A stretch of DNA of 59,432 nucleotides from Rhodopseudomonas infernalis. Lineage in GTDB: Bacteria; Pseudomonadota; Alphaproteobacteria; Rhizobiales; Xanthobacteraceae. Position 1 is the first letter of the stretch, and the number at the start of each line of letters is the position of its first letter. This document shows positions 35,444 through 43,602 of this stretch, piece by piece. Under the pieces are notes generated by a model. That model was not told the DNA's origin. It did not search any database and saw nothing but the letters and a program-made list of their open reading frames with translations. The stretch spans positions 1 through 59,432 of the forward strand of contig NZ_JAJNAL010000032.1 of assembly GCF_022271405.1 (NCBI RefSeq), in the 5' to 3' direction. A program made the position numbers and the translations under genes.

Positions 35444-35530
35444 GCGGACGTGGCGAAACTGGTAGACGCAAGGGACTTAAAATCCCTCGATGGCAACGTC
35501 GTGCGGGTTCGACCCCCGCCGTCCGCACCA
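35444..35530 (+). tRNA. tRNA-Leu (UAA)
   Basis: An 87-base class II tRNA. The 7-bp acceptor stem GCGGACG / CGTCCGC is perfect and CCA is encoded at 35528-35530. The D arm holds GGTAGACGC. The anticodon arm is AGGGA-CTTAAAA-TCCCT with anticodon TAA at 35478-35480. A long variable arm and the T arm GCGGG-TTCGACC-CCCGC are intact. It begins 40 bases after the ATPase-nuclease gene and is a classic kind of integration target. Confidence 0.97.
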
Positions 35531-35552
35531 AAGCGCTCTCAAAGTCAACGTG

Positions 35553-36002
35553 TCACGTTGTAGTTTTCTTCCATCTCATTGCAGTCTTGGCAACTGAGCC
35601 TACCGGCATCCTGCCTTCTTTGTCATCAGTGAAGCCAAGATGTCTCATAACCGCTGCTTGGACAAACCCTGCATTCAAGGTCCCTCCGTCATGCGGCATG
35701 TACCTTTCGCCTAAGGCGGCTACCAGCAGGGGCTCAGTTCCTGCGAGAGCGGGAAGGCCCTTCGCTGTAGCTATCAGTGCGGCCTCCTTGCCTTCTTTAG
35801 ACCAGATGATTTCCTCCATTTTTGTGAAAGTTGGGTCATCTGATTTCATTTGCCCTGAACTTAGCGAGAGGCCGAGCGAGTCGATCAGTTCGATAATCTC
35901 TTTTCCTCCGTTCTCAAATTTTCTTCTCGCATTTTCGTAGAGAATCGCGCGTTTGTTCGGGGACATCGCGATCAAATCTTCAGCAGTTAATCTCTTGGGC
36001 AT
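35553..36002 (-). CDS. Hypothetical protein of the atypical block
   Basis: 149-aa protein, ATG at 36002, not recognised. It begins MPKRLTAEDLIAMSPNKRAILYENA (helical, charged), is lysine/glutamate-rich, has no membrane segment or signal peptide, and ends in a basic tail (TAMRWKKTTT). A central stretch (TAKGLPALAGTEPLLVAALGE) looks globular. Base composition is lower in G+C than its neighbours, like the ATPase-nuclease gene, and it lies 22 bases from the tRNA 3' end on the opposite strand, where island genes often sit. It may be cargo of the same acquisition. Function unknown. Confidence 0.65.
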   Translation of the reverse strand: MPKRLTAEDLIAMSPNKRAILYENARRKFENGGKEIIELIDSLGLSLSSGQMKSDDPTFTKMEEIIWSKEGKEAALIATAKGLPALAGTEPLLVAALGERYMPHDGGTLNAGFVQAAVMRHLGFTDDKEGRMPVGSVAKTAMRWKKTTT

Positions 36003-36189
36003 GAAGTAACTCTAGGCTGAAGTGGCGGGTGATTCGCATTCAAGTATATCGATGATATCGTTTCAAACGAAGACGATTAGTATGTCTCGATGGAACACCA
36101 TTCGAAGGTAGTGAGCGGTGTCCCCCTCTTTATTTCGCTGCGCCCTCGTCTCCCGAACACCGCTCCAACAGCCGCAAGATCGACCTGTC
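36003..36189. other. Gap without a gene
   Basis: No coding signal on either strand. Contains ATATCGATGATATCG (palindromic ATATCG/CGATAT-like, about 36044-36060) and AT-rich sequence that continues the atypical block. Confidence 0.35.
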
Positions 36190-36640
36190 CTCCTCCGCGT
36201 TGATGGCGTTCTCGGCGGGGCCAGGTGCTGTCGCGAGGCGCGGGGGGCTCGCGTCCCAGCTGGACCTTGGTTGGCAGATCGGGCGGCGAACGCGAACAGT
36301 AATGATCGAGACAGAGCAGGCCGAGCTACCGTGGAAGGGCGGCCGAGCGCGTCATGGTTTCATCGAGCCAGTGTTTGAGATGCACATTGCGCATGGCGTA
36401 AATCCAGCGCGAATTGGTGATCGGCAGCGCCTCGCGGAAATTGTCGGTGCTGAAGTTGTTTTAGAGATAGAAATAGCCGGCGCGGACGCCTTCGTGGAAG
36501 CGCAGCCATTCTTCGGGAACGGCGCTTTTTCGCGGAAGATCGGGACGACCGCCAGCGCCGGCACGTCGCGGCTCGCGATGGCGCGGTCGATGGCGCGGGC
36601 GCGCCGCACGAACGGCCGCGCAGCGGGTCTTTCAAGCCCG
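36190..36640 (-). pseudogene. Remnant of a GT92/GT2-like glycosyltransferase
   Basis: On the minus strand, successive fragments read VPALAVVPIFREKAPF, then in another frame EEWLRFHEGVRAGYFYL-stop-NNFSTDNFREAL and ITNSRWIYAMRNVHLKHWLDE, then after a second stop DHYCSRSPPDLPTKV. These match the order in DUF23/GT92-type proteins (EEWLxFH..GxxHFYLYNNxSTDN; HYWSRS). Breaks seen: a frameshift near 36525, a TAA at 36461-36463 and a TAG at 36326-36328, plus probable internal deletion before DHYCSRS. No intact frame covers the region. Family assignment is from remembered motifs. Confidence 0.65.
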
Positions 36641-36747
36641 ACATTTCCGTTGATCCCATGCGATTGCCGATCGGCAGAGGAGATCGATTGCGATGATTGT
36701 TGGACCGCACGGCATTGCAAACTTTGCAAAGCCACAGCGCGCCCCGC

Positions 36748-37557
36748 TCAATGCGGGCGCCCCATCGCGATCTGAACCACGGCGATGACCACTTCGAATG
36801 CGATCAGCAGGACCACGATCAGTTCGAGGCGCAGTGCGCGGCGGGTATCGATGATGTCGGCGAGGGTGGAGGCGGTTTCGGCGACGACGGCGAGCTTGCG
36901 GTTAAGCGTGTCGACGCGCTCCTTCAGTTCGTATTCGTCCTCGAGGCGCGCGTAGAGTCGCTCGAGGTCGGGGCGCTCCCACAGCGCGTCGGGCTTTTCG
37001 GTGATGGCGACCCGGCCGGAGACGCGGTGCTGCACCAGCAGTGCGTGGCCGATCAGCTTCATCATCGCCGGCCGGCTGCGCCTGGTGTGGCCGTGCTCGG
37101 CGAGTTCGCGGGCGAACGGCTCGATGACTTCGAACACCTTGGCGACTTCGCGTTCGTCGTGCGCCAGCACGACGCTTTTGGCCAGCACGTCGGCGATGAT
37201 CAGCAGGCGCTCCAGCGACATCTGCCGCAGCTGGATCGGGCCGCCCGCCGCGACCTGATCGTCACCGTCGAGCTGGAAGGCAGCGGTCTCGTCGTCGATG
37301 GCGCCGAACGGGCCGCCGATTCGCGGCTTCAGGCGGTCGAGGAAGGCGGCTTCCTCTGTTGCGCTCAGGCCGATCGACACCACGACGCCGTAGCGGAACA
37401 GCACCGCAACGCCGGCGCCGGCGCGCACCGCCAGCGGCACCGACGACAACGCCTGCTCCTCGAAGCCCACGGTGTTGATCCGGTCGCCGACATACATCGC
37501 GTGCGCGCTGGCCTTGTCGGCGAAGCTGTCTGCGGAAAACGTCGGTGGGGTCGACAT
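36748..37557 (-). CDS. RMD1/YagE (DUF155) family protein
   Basis: 269-aa protein of the RMD1/RMND1 family. A globular N-terminal part (VGDRINTVGFEEQ, then VAVLFRYGVVVSIGLSATEE, matching the family's hydrophobic strand region) precedes a helical region with RPDLERLYARLEDEYELKERVDTLNRKL, and a single C-terminal membrane helix (about residues 243-265, LRLELIVVLLIAFEVVIAVV). It is probably anchored in the inner membrane with the bulk in the cytoplasm. The biochemical role of bacterial members is not established. Start ATG at 37557; no operon partners. Confidence 0.82.
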   Translation of the reverse strand: MSTPPTFSADSFADKASAHAMYVGDRINTVGFEEQALSSVPLAVRAGAGVAVLFRYGVVVSIGLSATEEAAFLDRLKPRIGGPFGAIDDETAAFQLDGDDQVAAGGPIQLRQMSLERLLIIADVLAKSVVLAHDEREVAKVFEVIEPFARELAEHGHTRRSRPAMMKLIGHALLVQHRVSGRVAITEKPDALWERPDLERLYARLEDEYELKERVDTLNRKLAVVAETASTLADIIDTRRALRLELIVVLLIAFEVVIAVVQIAMGRPH

Positions 37558-37696
37558 GCGGCGGTCCTGCTGTGGCCTTGCGTGTCCCGAGGGACCCTAT
37601 CGCCGCGCTTTCGACGCGCCAAGGCAGGGCCGGCCACACTGCGGACATGCGATGCTGATTTTACGAATGCTTGGTTTCTGTCTATAGACGCGGCCC

Positions 37697-38101
37697 ATGA
37701 CGGTTTCTTTCAGGCTTTGTCGTTTTGCGATGCTCGGCGCCATCTTGCTGGCGGGGGCGGGGGTGTCCGGCTGCGCGGCGATCGGCGACAGCGCGATGTC
37801 GCAGGCATTCGTCGATCCGGCGCGCTACGAGCTGTACAGCTGCGAGCAGCTTGCGGCCGAACGCAAAAGCCTCGACGCGCGGCTTACCGAGCTAAATGGG
37901 CTGATGCGCAAGGCGGAGACCGGGGTCGCCGGCTCGGTCGTCTCCGAAGTGGCGTATCGCAACGACTACATCAACGTGAAGGCGCAGTCGCGGCTGGCCG
38001 AACAGACCTGGCGCGACAACAAATGCACCGAGGCGCCTGCCGCGGCAGCGGCGCCTGCCGTGCCGCCGGCTCCGTCGCCGCGTGGCCGTGCGGCCCGCTG
38101 A
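37697..38101 (+). CDS. Predicted lipoprotein, unknown function
   Basis: 134-aa protein with a lipoprotein signal peptide: hydrophobic stretch FAMLGAILLAGAGVSG followed by Cys26 (lipobox VSGC). The mature part contains CEQLAAERKSLDARLTELNGLMRKAE, which looks like a short coiled coil, two further cysteines, and an Ala/Pro-rich tail. Probably anchored in the membrane facing the periplasm. It is convergent with the monooxygenase gene (13-base gap). No family recognised. Confidence 0.78.
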   Translation: MTVSFRLCRFAMLGAILLAGAGVSGCAAIGDSAMSQAFVDPARYELYSCEQLAAERKSLDARLTELNGLMRKAETGVAGSVVSEVAYRNDYINVKAQSRLAEQTWRDNKCTEAPAAAAAPAVPPAPSPRGRAAR

Positions 38102-38114
38102 GCGAACGCGCGCT

Positions 38115-39329
38115 CTAAAGCTTCCAGTCGTAGATCCAGGCTTGCCGCGCCAGCAGCCGCGCGCCGCCGAGCGCCTGCATGGCGAGGTCGCGTGCCAGCG
38201 CCATCGGGCCGGCGAGGTGATAGATCTGGCCGTTCTGGCGGGCGAGCCGCTGGACCCGTGCCACCCGCGCGCGGCGGGCTTCGGCATAGCGCTGCAGCGC
38301 GGCGGGCACGGACAGCGCGTCGCCCGTCCCACCACTGCCATGGCTGTCGCCGAGGCACTGCGCCAGCACTGCGGCATCCTCGATCGCCATGCCGGCGCCC
38401 TGTGCTGCGAAGGGCAGCATGCCGTGCGCGGCATCGCCGAGCAGGGCAGTGGCGCCGGCGGTCCAGGCGCCGTCCTCGGGCATCGTGAACAGCGCCCATT
38501 TTTTCCAGCTATCGACCGCATCGATCAGCCGCCGCGCAGGCGCGGCCCATCCGGCGGCGGCAAAGCGATCGCTGATCTCGCGCGGTTCGCCCGGTGCGCT
38601 CCAGCCCTCGCGCTGCCAATCGTCGGGCATGATCGCGACCAGGTTGATCAGCCGCCCGCCGGAGATCGGATACACCACCAGGTGCGCGTGGGGGCCCATC
38701 CACAGCTGCACGCCGCGTAGCGGCTCGGTGTACGGCAGCGTCAGCGCGTCGATGGTGCCGCGCCAGGCGATCAGTCCACTGAACCGCGGCTGCGTCTGCG
38801 GAAACAGTTGCCCACGCACCGCGGACCAGATGCCGTCGGCGCCGATCAGCGCCAGCGCCTGCGTCTCGCAGCGCTCGCTTTGGTGGCGATATACGACGGT
38901 GATGCCGTGGGTCTGGCTGGCGTAGGTCTCGACCGCGCAGCCGAGCCGCAGCTCGATGGCCGGCTCGTCGCGGACGCGCGCGATGAGCGCGCCCTGCAGA
39001 TCGCCACGGTGGATCACCCAATACGGCGCACCGGCGCGCGCCGCGGCCTGCGCGCCGAGCGGCAGCCGCACCAGCGCGCGGCCGCTGCGGGCGCTCATCA
39101 CGGTCACCGCATCGGGCATCAGCGCGCGCGGTGCCAGTTGATCGGCAACGCCGAGATCGACCAGCACGCGGCTGGCATTCGGGGAGAGTTGCAGGCCGGC
39201 GCCGGCCTCCGCCAACCGTTCGGCCTTTTCGAGCACGATGACGCGAAAGCCTTTCGCCGCAAGCGCGAGCGAAGCCGTCAGTCCGCCGATTCCCGCACCA
39301 GCAACGACGATGGTGCGGCCGGTCGTCAC
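38115..39329 (-). CDS. FAD-dependent monooxygenase (salicylate hydroxylase-like)
   Basis: Flavoprotein hydroxylase of 404 aa. N-terminal Rossmann motif GAGIGGLTASLALAAKG (residues 10-26), middle DG motif (ALIGADGIWSAVR), and the second FAD motif ALLGDAAHGMLPFAAQGAGMAIEDA. These are the three fingerprints of group A flavin monooxygenases acting on aromatic rings. Start ATG at 39329. A small zf-CHCC gene ends 7 bases upstream, so the two are probably co-transcribed. Substrate cannot be inferred; no aromatic pathway genes are adjacent. Confidence 0.92.
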   Translation of the reverse strand: MTTGRTIVVAGAGIGGLTASLALAAKGFRVIVLEKAERLAEAGAGLQLSPNASRVLVDLGVADQLAPRALMPDAVTVMSARSGRALVRLPLGAQAAARAGAPYWVIHRGDLQGALIARVRDEPAIELRLGCAVETYASQTHGITVVYRHQSERCETQALALIGADGIWSAVRGQLFPQTQPRFSGLIAWRGTIDALTLPYTEPLRGVQLWMGPHAHLVVYPISGGRLINLVAIMPDDWQREGWSAPGEPREISDRFAAAGWAAPARRLIDAVDSWKKWALFTMPEDGAWTAGATALLGDAAHGMLPFAAQGAGMAIEDAAVLAQCLGDSHGSGGTGDALSVPAALQRYAEARRARVARVQRLARQNGQIYHLAGPMALARDLAMQALGGARLLARQAWIYDWKL

Positions 39330-39336
39330 CGCTGGA

Positions 39337-39582
39337 TCAGGCGACCTTGTCCTTCAGCACGCATTCCGGCGGCCGGGCCTGACCGGGCGCGAGATCCGGC
39401 GCGTAGCGATACAGCGTCGAGCAATACGGGCAGATGATTTCGTTGTCGTTGCCGAGATCGAGGAACACGTGCGGATGGTCGAACGGCGGGTTGGCGCCGA
39501 CGCACATGAATTCCTTCGAGCCGATCTCGATCATGGCAACGCCGGCATCGTTTTGGAAATGTGGAACCACGTGGTCGGACAT
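39337..39582 (-). CDS. Zinc-finger (zf-CHCC) domain protein
   Basis: 81-aa protein with the zf-CHCC arrangement: FMCVGANPPFDHPHVFLDLG then IICPYCSTLYRY, giving a C-H-C-C set of zinc ligands. The domain is shared with mitochondrial NDUFS6/13-kDa complex I subunits and is typical of alphaproteobacteria. Start is the ATG at 39582. It is upstream of the monooxygenase with a 7-base gap. Probably a small metal-binding assembly factor or subunit (inference). Confidence 0.88.
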   Translation of the reverse strand: MSDHVVPHFQNDAGVAMIEIGSKEFMCVGANPPFDHPHVFLDLGNDNEIICPYCSTLYRYAPDLAPGQARPPECVLKDKVA

Positions 39583-39790
39583 TCAGCTCACCTTTGCTCG
39601 CGACGGAGAGGGCACATCACGGTGCAGCGCACCATACCGGCGTCGCTGCATGATTCCTAGACCGCCCGGACAGGCTTTGCCCGTCGAAATTCGACACAAT
39701 CTCATGATGTTGGAGAAGCCCTTCTTTGGTCGGATCGGTTGTGTCCAAGCTGTGACACCCCCACATGCGACAGATGAGGGTCGAAACGTC

Positions 39791-40951
39791 ATGGGTCTGA
39801 AGCTGGGAATTGCAAAGGCCGGCATCGCACTCTGCGCGGTTGCGCTGGTGCTGACGTGGCCGCACGCCCATCGTGCTGCGACGTTTCTTGCCGCACAGGA
39901 CGACCCCGCGCAACTGGCGGAACTGCAGCTCGGGGCGGCATTACAGCGCGACCCCGGACTGATCGAGCGGCATACCCGCGAGGCGCTCGATGCCCATGAT
40001 CCAGAGCTTGCGGATAGCCTGGTGCAGCTTGCCGCCAGCCGGAACGTCACGCTGCCCGAGGACCTCAAGCAGCAAGTCGCCCAAACCGTCGTAGCCGAGC
40101 GCTCGGCGACCGGAGTCGCCACCAGGTTCGCGACCGGCCTGATCACCGGCAAGGCCGAGGACGGCGCCAGCCTGTCCGGCACCATGGCGGGCGACCTGTT
40201 CGTGTTCGGCGACATCCGCGACGTCGTGCGCGAGGGCAGCAATCTGGCGACCGGCGCGGAGGCGGACCGGCTGGTGCTCGGCCTGGCCGCCGCGGGCATC
40301 GCCATCACCGCCGCCACCTATGTGACGGTCGGCGGCGCCACGCCGGTTCGCGCCGGGCTGACGTTGGTGAAGGACGCCCGCAAGGTCGGTCGGCTGGGCG
40401 AGGGGCTGGCCATGTGGGCCAGCCGTTCAGCCCGCGAGGTGGTCGATACCCCGGCGCTGCGCCGCGCGGTGGCAGATGGAACCGCGGTTCGGCCCGACAA
40501 GACGGTAACCGCCGTCAAAGCTGCGTTCCGGACCGAGAAGGCGGGCGGGCTGATGCGGCTCGCCAAGGATGTCGGCCGGGTCGGCGAAAAGGCCGGCACC
40601 CGCGGCGCGCTCGATACGCTGAAAATTTCCCAGAGCCCCAAGGACGTCGCCCGCGCGGCGCGGCTCGCCGAATCGAAGGGCAGCCAGACCCGTGCCTTCC
40701 TCAAGATCCTTGGCCGCGGCGCGCTGCTGCTCACCACCGGCGCGTGGAATTTCGCCTGGTGGATCTTCGGTGCGCTGATGACCTTGTTCGGCCTCGTCGC
40801 CTCGCTGAAATCCGGCGTCGAACGCATGACGCAAAGCTGGATCGACCGCGGCAAGGCCCGCCGCGCGCGGCGAATGCTCGCCGAGGCGAAACGCGCCCAA
40901 GCCGAGCGGGTCCGTGCCGGCGCGGTGGGTGGCCTCGCGGCCCCGTCCTAG
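39791..40951 (+). CDS. Membrane protein of unknown function
   Basis: 386-aa protein not assigned to a family. It begins with a hydrophobic segment (MGLKLGIAKAGIALCAVALVLTW), then a charged soluble part with LGAALQRDPGLIERHTREALDAHDPELADSLVQLA, a hydrophobic Ala/Gly-rich stretch near residue 155-180 (LVLGLAAAGIAITAATYVTVGG), a lysine-rich central region, and a C-terminal membrane segment (TTGAWNFAWWIFGALMTLFGLVASL) followed by a very basic, Arg-rich tail. The topology suggests an inner-membrane protein with a cytoplasmic basic end. I start it at 39791; an in-frame ATG at 39704 is possible. Confidence 0.75.
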   Translation: MGLKLGIAKAGIALCAVALVLTWPHAHRAATFLAAQDDPAQLAELQLGAALQRDPGLIERHTREALDAHDPELADSLVQLAASRNVTLPEDLKQQVAQTVVAERSATGVATRFATGLITGKAEDGASLSGTMAGDLFVFGDIRDVVREGSNLATGAEADRLVLGLAAAGIAITAATYVTVGGATPVRAGLTLVKDARKVGRLGEGLAMWASRSAREVVDTPALRRAVADGTAVRPDKTVTAVKAAFRTEKAGGLMRLAKDVGRVGEKAGTRGALDTLKISQSPKDVARAARLAESKGSQTRAFLKILGRGALLLTTGAWNFAWWIFGALMTLFGLVASLKSGVERMTQSWIDRGKARRARRMLAEAKRAQAERVRAGAVGGLAAPS

Positions 40952-40999
40952 CCAGCGAAAGGCTTGAAGCGGAAAAAATGCGCTGTTTGCCTCACAATC

Positions 41000-41090
41000 G
41001 TCATTGCGGGGAGCGAAGCGACGAAGCAATCCATCTTTCAACACAGGGTGCGCATGGGTCTGGATTGCTTCGCCTTCTGCTCGCAATGAC
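41000..41090. repeat. Palindromic intergenic repeat, family B
   Basis: GTCATTGCGGGGAGCGAAGCG at the left and TCGCAATGAC at the right, with CAATCCATC / GGATTGCTTCG inner arms. It matches 4557-4637 in layout and lies between the unknown membrane protein and the hydrolase. Confidence 0.8.
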
Positions 41091-41208
41091 GTAGAAGTCC
41101 GTTCAAGTTCGAACGCGAAGCTGTTCGCCTCCTGGGGTCTGACCTGAGTTTTTACTTCGCAGTCTTCCTCGACTAACAACCCTCCCGCTCACAACATCCG
41201 GACAATCA

Positions 41209-41964
41209 ATGCCGAGCTTCGATCACGGCGGAATCGATATCGCGTATTTTGACGACGGCGAGGGTGAGCCGATCGTGCTGGTCCACGGCTTCGCGTCGAA
41301 CAAGAACGTCAACTGGGTGTATCCGTCCTGGCTGTCGGAATTGAAGCGTGCCGGGCGCCGCGTCATCGCGCTCGACAATCGCGGCCATGGCGAGTCGGCC
41401 AAGCTGTACGATCCCGCGGAGTACGAGCTTGCCAAGATGGCGGGCGATGTCGCGGCCCTGATGGACCATCTGGAGATTCCGCGCGCCGATCTGATGGGCT
41501 ATTCGATGGGTGCGCGGATCAGCGCCAATCTGGCGCGCTGGCAGCCGCAGCGCGTGCGCTCGGTCGTGCTCGGCGGCCTCGGCATGGGGCTGCTCAGCAA
41601 CGAAGGCCGCCCCGGCGAGAACGTCGCGCAAGCGCTGCTGGCGCCGTCGCTCGACGACGTCTCCGACCCGGTCGGGCGGACGTTTCGTGCGTTCGCCGAT
41701 CAGACCCGGTCCGATCACGCCGCGCTCGCGGCCTGCATGCGCGGGTCGCGCGGATTGATGAGCCAGGAGGATGCGGCGGCGATCACCGTGCCGGTGCTGA
41801 TCGCGGTGGGCACCGACGACGACGTCGCCGGCTCGGCGCACGAACTCAGCGGCATCATTCCCGGCTCCGAGGTGCTGGACATCCCGCGCCGCGATCACAT
41901 GCGGGCGGTCGGCGATCGTGTCTACAAGGAAGGCGTGGTCGCGTTCCTGGCGCGGCGGCCGTGA
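41209..41964 (+). CDS. Alpha/beta hydrolase
   Basis: 251-aa alpha/beta-fold hydrolase. The oxyanion HGF motif (VLVHGFASNK) is near residues 23-32, the nucleophile elbow is GYSMGAR with Ser at about residue 99, the acidic residue region is IAVGTDDDVAG, and the catalytic His is in RRDHMRAVGD near the C-terminus. Esterase or lactonase activity is likely; the substrate is unknown. The short length and lack of a signal peptide place it in the cytoplasm. Neighbours give no pathway clue. Confidence 0.9.
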   Translation: MPSFDHGGIDIAYFDDGEGEPIVLVHGFASNKNVNWVYPSWLSELKRAGRRVIALDNRGHGESAKLYDPAEYELAKMAGDVAALMDHLEIPRADLMGYSMGARISANLARWQPQRVRSVVLGGLGMGLLSNEGRPGENVAQALLAPSLDDVSDPVGRTFRAFADQTRSDHAALAACMRGSRGLMSQEDAAAITVPVLIAVGTDDDVAGSAHELSGIIPGSEVLDIPRRDHMRAVGDRVYKEGVVAFLARRP

Positions 41965-42175
41965 TTGACGCGCGGCCCGGCTTGACCTCGTGCCTGCGCT
42001 CCCTACCTCAAAGTTCGCGGGCTCGCGAGGCGATATCGTCCGGTTCCGTGAAAGCCGCTCATGATCAATGGGTTAGCATGTTTAGCGATGGCCTCCCGAC
42101 GGCGTTCCTCAGCCGCGACAGGTTCGCCGTCGGCGTGCTATAGTGAGCGGAACAGATGAGATCGAGAGAGCCGGC

Positions 42176-43003
42176 ATGGCGATGCATCAGGTCAATCCAC
42201 AGAATGCGACACTGACGACCCTCGATCCGATCTGGGAGCGGGTGCGCACCGAGGCGGAAGATGTGGTCCGGCGCGAGCCAGAGCTCGCCTCGTTCATCTA
42301 CGCCAGCGTGCTGCATCATGACCGGCTCGAAGACGCGGTGGTGCATCGGGTCGCGTCGCGGCTCGACCACTCGGCGCTGTCGAGCGATCTGATCCGCCAG
42401 ACTTTCGAAGACGCGCTGCGCGACGAGCCCGACATGGGCAACGCGTTCCGCGCCGACATGGTGGCGGTGTTCGATCGCGACCCGGCGACCTCGCGGTTCA
42501 TCGATCCGCTGCTGTACTTCAAGGGCTTCCACGCTATTCAGGCGCATCGTCTGGCGCATTGGCTGCATCTCAAGGGCCGCAAGGATTTCGCGCTGTACCT
42601 GCAGAGCCGCGCCTCGGCGGTGTTCCAGACCGACATCAATCCGGCAGCAAAGATCGGCCGCGGCATCTTCCTGGACCACGCCACCGGCCTCGTGGTCGGC
42701 GAGACCGCGGTGATCGAGGACGACGTTTCGATCCTGCACGGCGTGACCCTCGGCGGCACCGGCAAGGAGCACGAGGATCGGCATCCCAAGATTCGCCGCG
42801 GCGTCATGATCGGCGCCGGCGCCAAGATCCTCGGCAATATCGAAGTCGGCCACTGCGCTCGCATCGCCGCCGGCTCGGTGGTGCTGAAGACGGTGCCGCA
42901 CAACATGACGGTCGCAGGCGTTCCGGCCAAAGTCGTAGGTGAGGCGGGCTGCGCCGAGCCGTCGCGCACCATGGATCAAATGCTCAACGCGATCGGACTG
43001 TGA
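42176..43003 (+). CDS. cysE: Serine O-acetyltransferase
   Basis: Acetylates L-serine with acetyl-CoA to O-acetylserine, the first step of cysteine synthesis. The protein is 275 aa from the ATG at 42176 (GAGAG upstream; a GTG at 42143 is an alternative). It has the N-terminal SATase helical domain (PIWERVRTEAEDVVRREPELASFIYASVLHH) and the C-terminal left-handed beta-helix with hexapeptide repeats (GRGIFLDHATGLVVGETAVIEDDVSILHGVTLGGTG); the catalytic His/Asp lie in DHATG and the LHGVTLGG loop. It is probably monocistronic, or co-transcribed with the DUF3126 gene 152 bases downstream. Confidence 0.95.
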   Translation: MAMHQVNPQNATLTTLDPIWERVRTEAEDVVRREPELASFIYASVLHHDRLEDAVVHRVASRLDHSALSSDLIRQTFEDALRDEPDMGNAFRADMVAVFDRDPATSRFIDPLLYFKGFHAIQAHRLAHWLHLKGRKDFALYLQSRASAVFQTDINPAAKIGRGIFLDHATGLVVGETAVIEDDVSILHGVTLGGTGKEHEDRHPKIRRGVMIGAGAKILGNIEVGHCARIAAGSVVLKTVPHNMTVAGVPAKVVGEAGCAEPSRTMDQMLNAIGL

Positions 43004-43155
43004 TCGCGCCGCGATTGCGGTTTGCAATTGGACACGAGGGGTTGCGGCGAGCGCCCTGACCCCGTACTGACGGCGGCCCTGCTCGCAGCTGTATCTCGGA
43101 CCCAGGTGTCTGCAGCGCTGCCAGCCTTGGACCTCATTTAGAATTGGAGATCACC

Positions 43156-43371
43156 GTGGACGTTCAGGAAGTCAGAAAGCTCGATGCCTATCTGAAGAAG
43201 GTATTCGGCAATCAGAAGATCCGCGTGGTGCCGCGGCCCAAGAAGGACGATTCGGCCGAAGTGTATATCGGCGAGGAATTCGTCGGCGTGCTGTTCGTCG
43301 ACGACGAGGACGACGATCGCTCGTTCCAGTTCCAGATGGCGATCCTCGAAGACGATCTCGCCGACGTGTGA
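43156..43371 (+). CDS. DUF3126 family protein
   Basis: Small acidic protein, 71 aa from the GTG at 43156, which has GGAGA five bases upstream; a TTG at 43144 would add four residues. It reads VQEVRKLDAYLKKVFGNQKIRVVPRPKKDD...AEVYIGEEFVGVLFVDDEDDDRSFQFQMAILEDDL, matching DUF3126, a family widespread in alphaproteobacteria and often found next to cysE. Cytoplasmic; function unknown. Confidence 0.88.
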   Translation: MDVQEVRKLDAYLKKVFGNQKIRVVPRPKKDDSAEVYIGEEFVGVLFVDDEDDDRSFQFQMAILEDDLADV

Positions 43372-43443
43372 GATCGGCCTCGGCCGCTCGTTGCTGAGCT
43401 GACAGCCAGGCGGCGCTTCTTGTTTCCCATCGACTAACAACTC

Positions 43444-43531
43444 GTCATGGCCGGGCTCGTCCCGGGCATCCACGTCTGTGCCGCGTCTGACGCCGTAAGA
43501 CGTGGATGCCCGGGACGAGCCCGGGCATGAC
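43444..43531. repeat. Palindromic intergenic repeat, family C
   Basis: GTCATGGCCGGGCTCGTCCC at the left and GGGACGAGCCCGGGCATGAC at the right, with CATCCACGTCT / AGACGTGGATG inner arms. The stem is nearly perfect over about 35 bases each side. It lies between convergent genes. Confidence 0.88.
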
Positions 43532-43602
43532 GTGTGGCGATCTCAGTGTGGACTATCTCTCGACGCACGGGCGGTTAGTCAGAGAAGACGGATTGATCGC
43601 CG

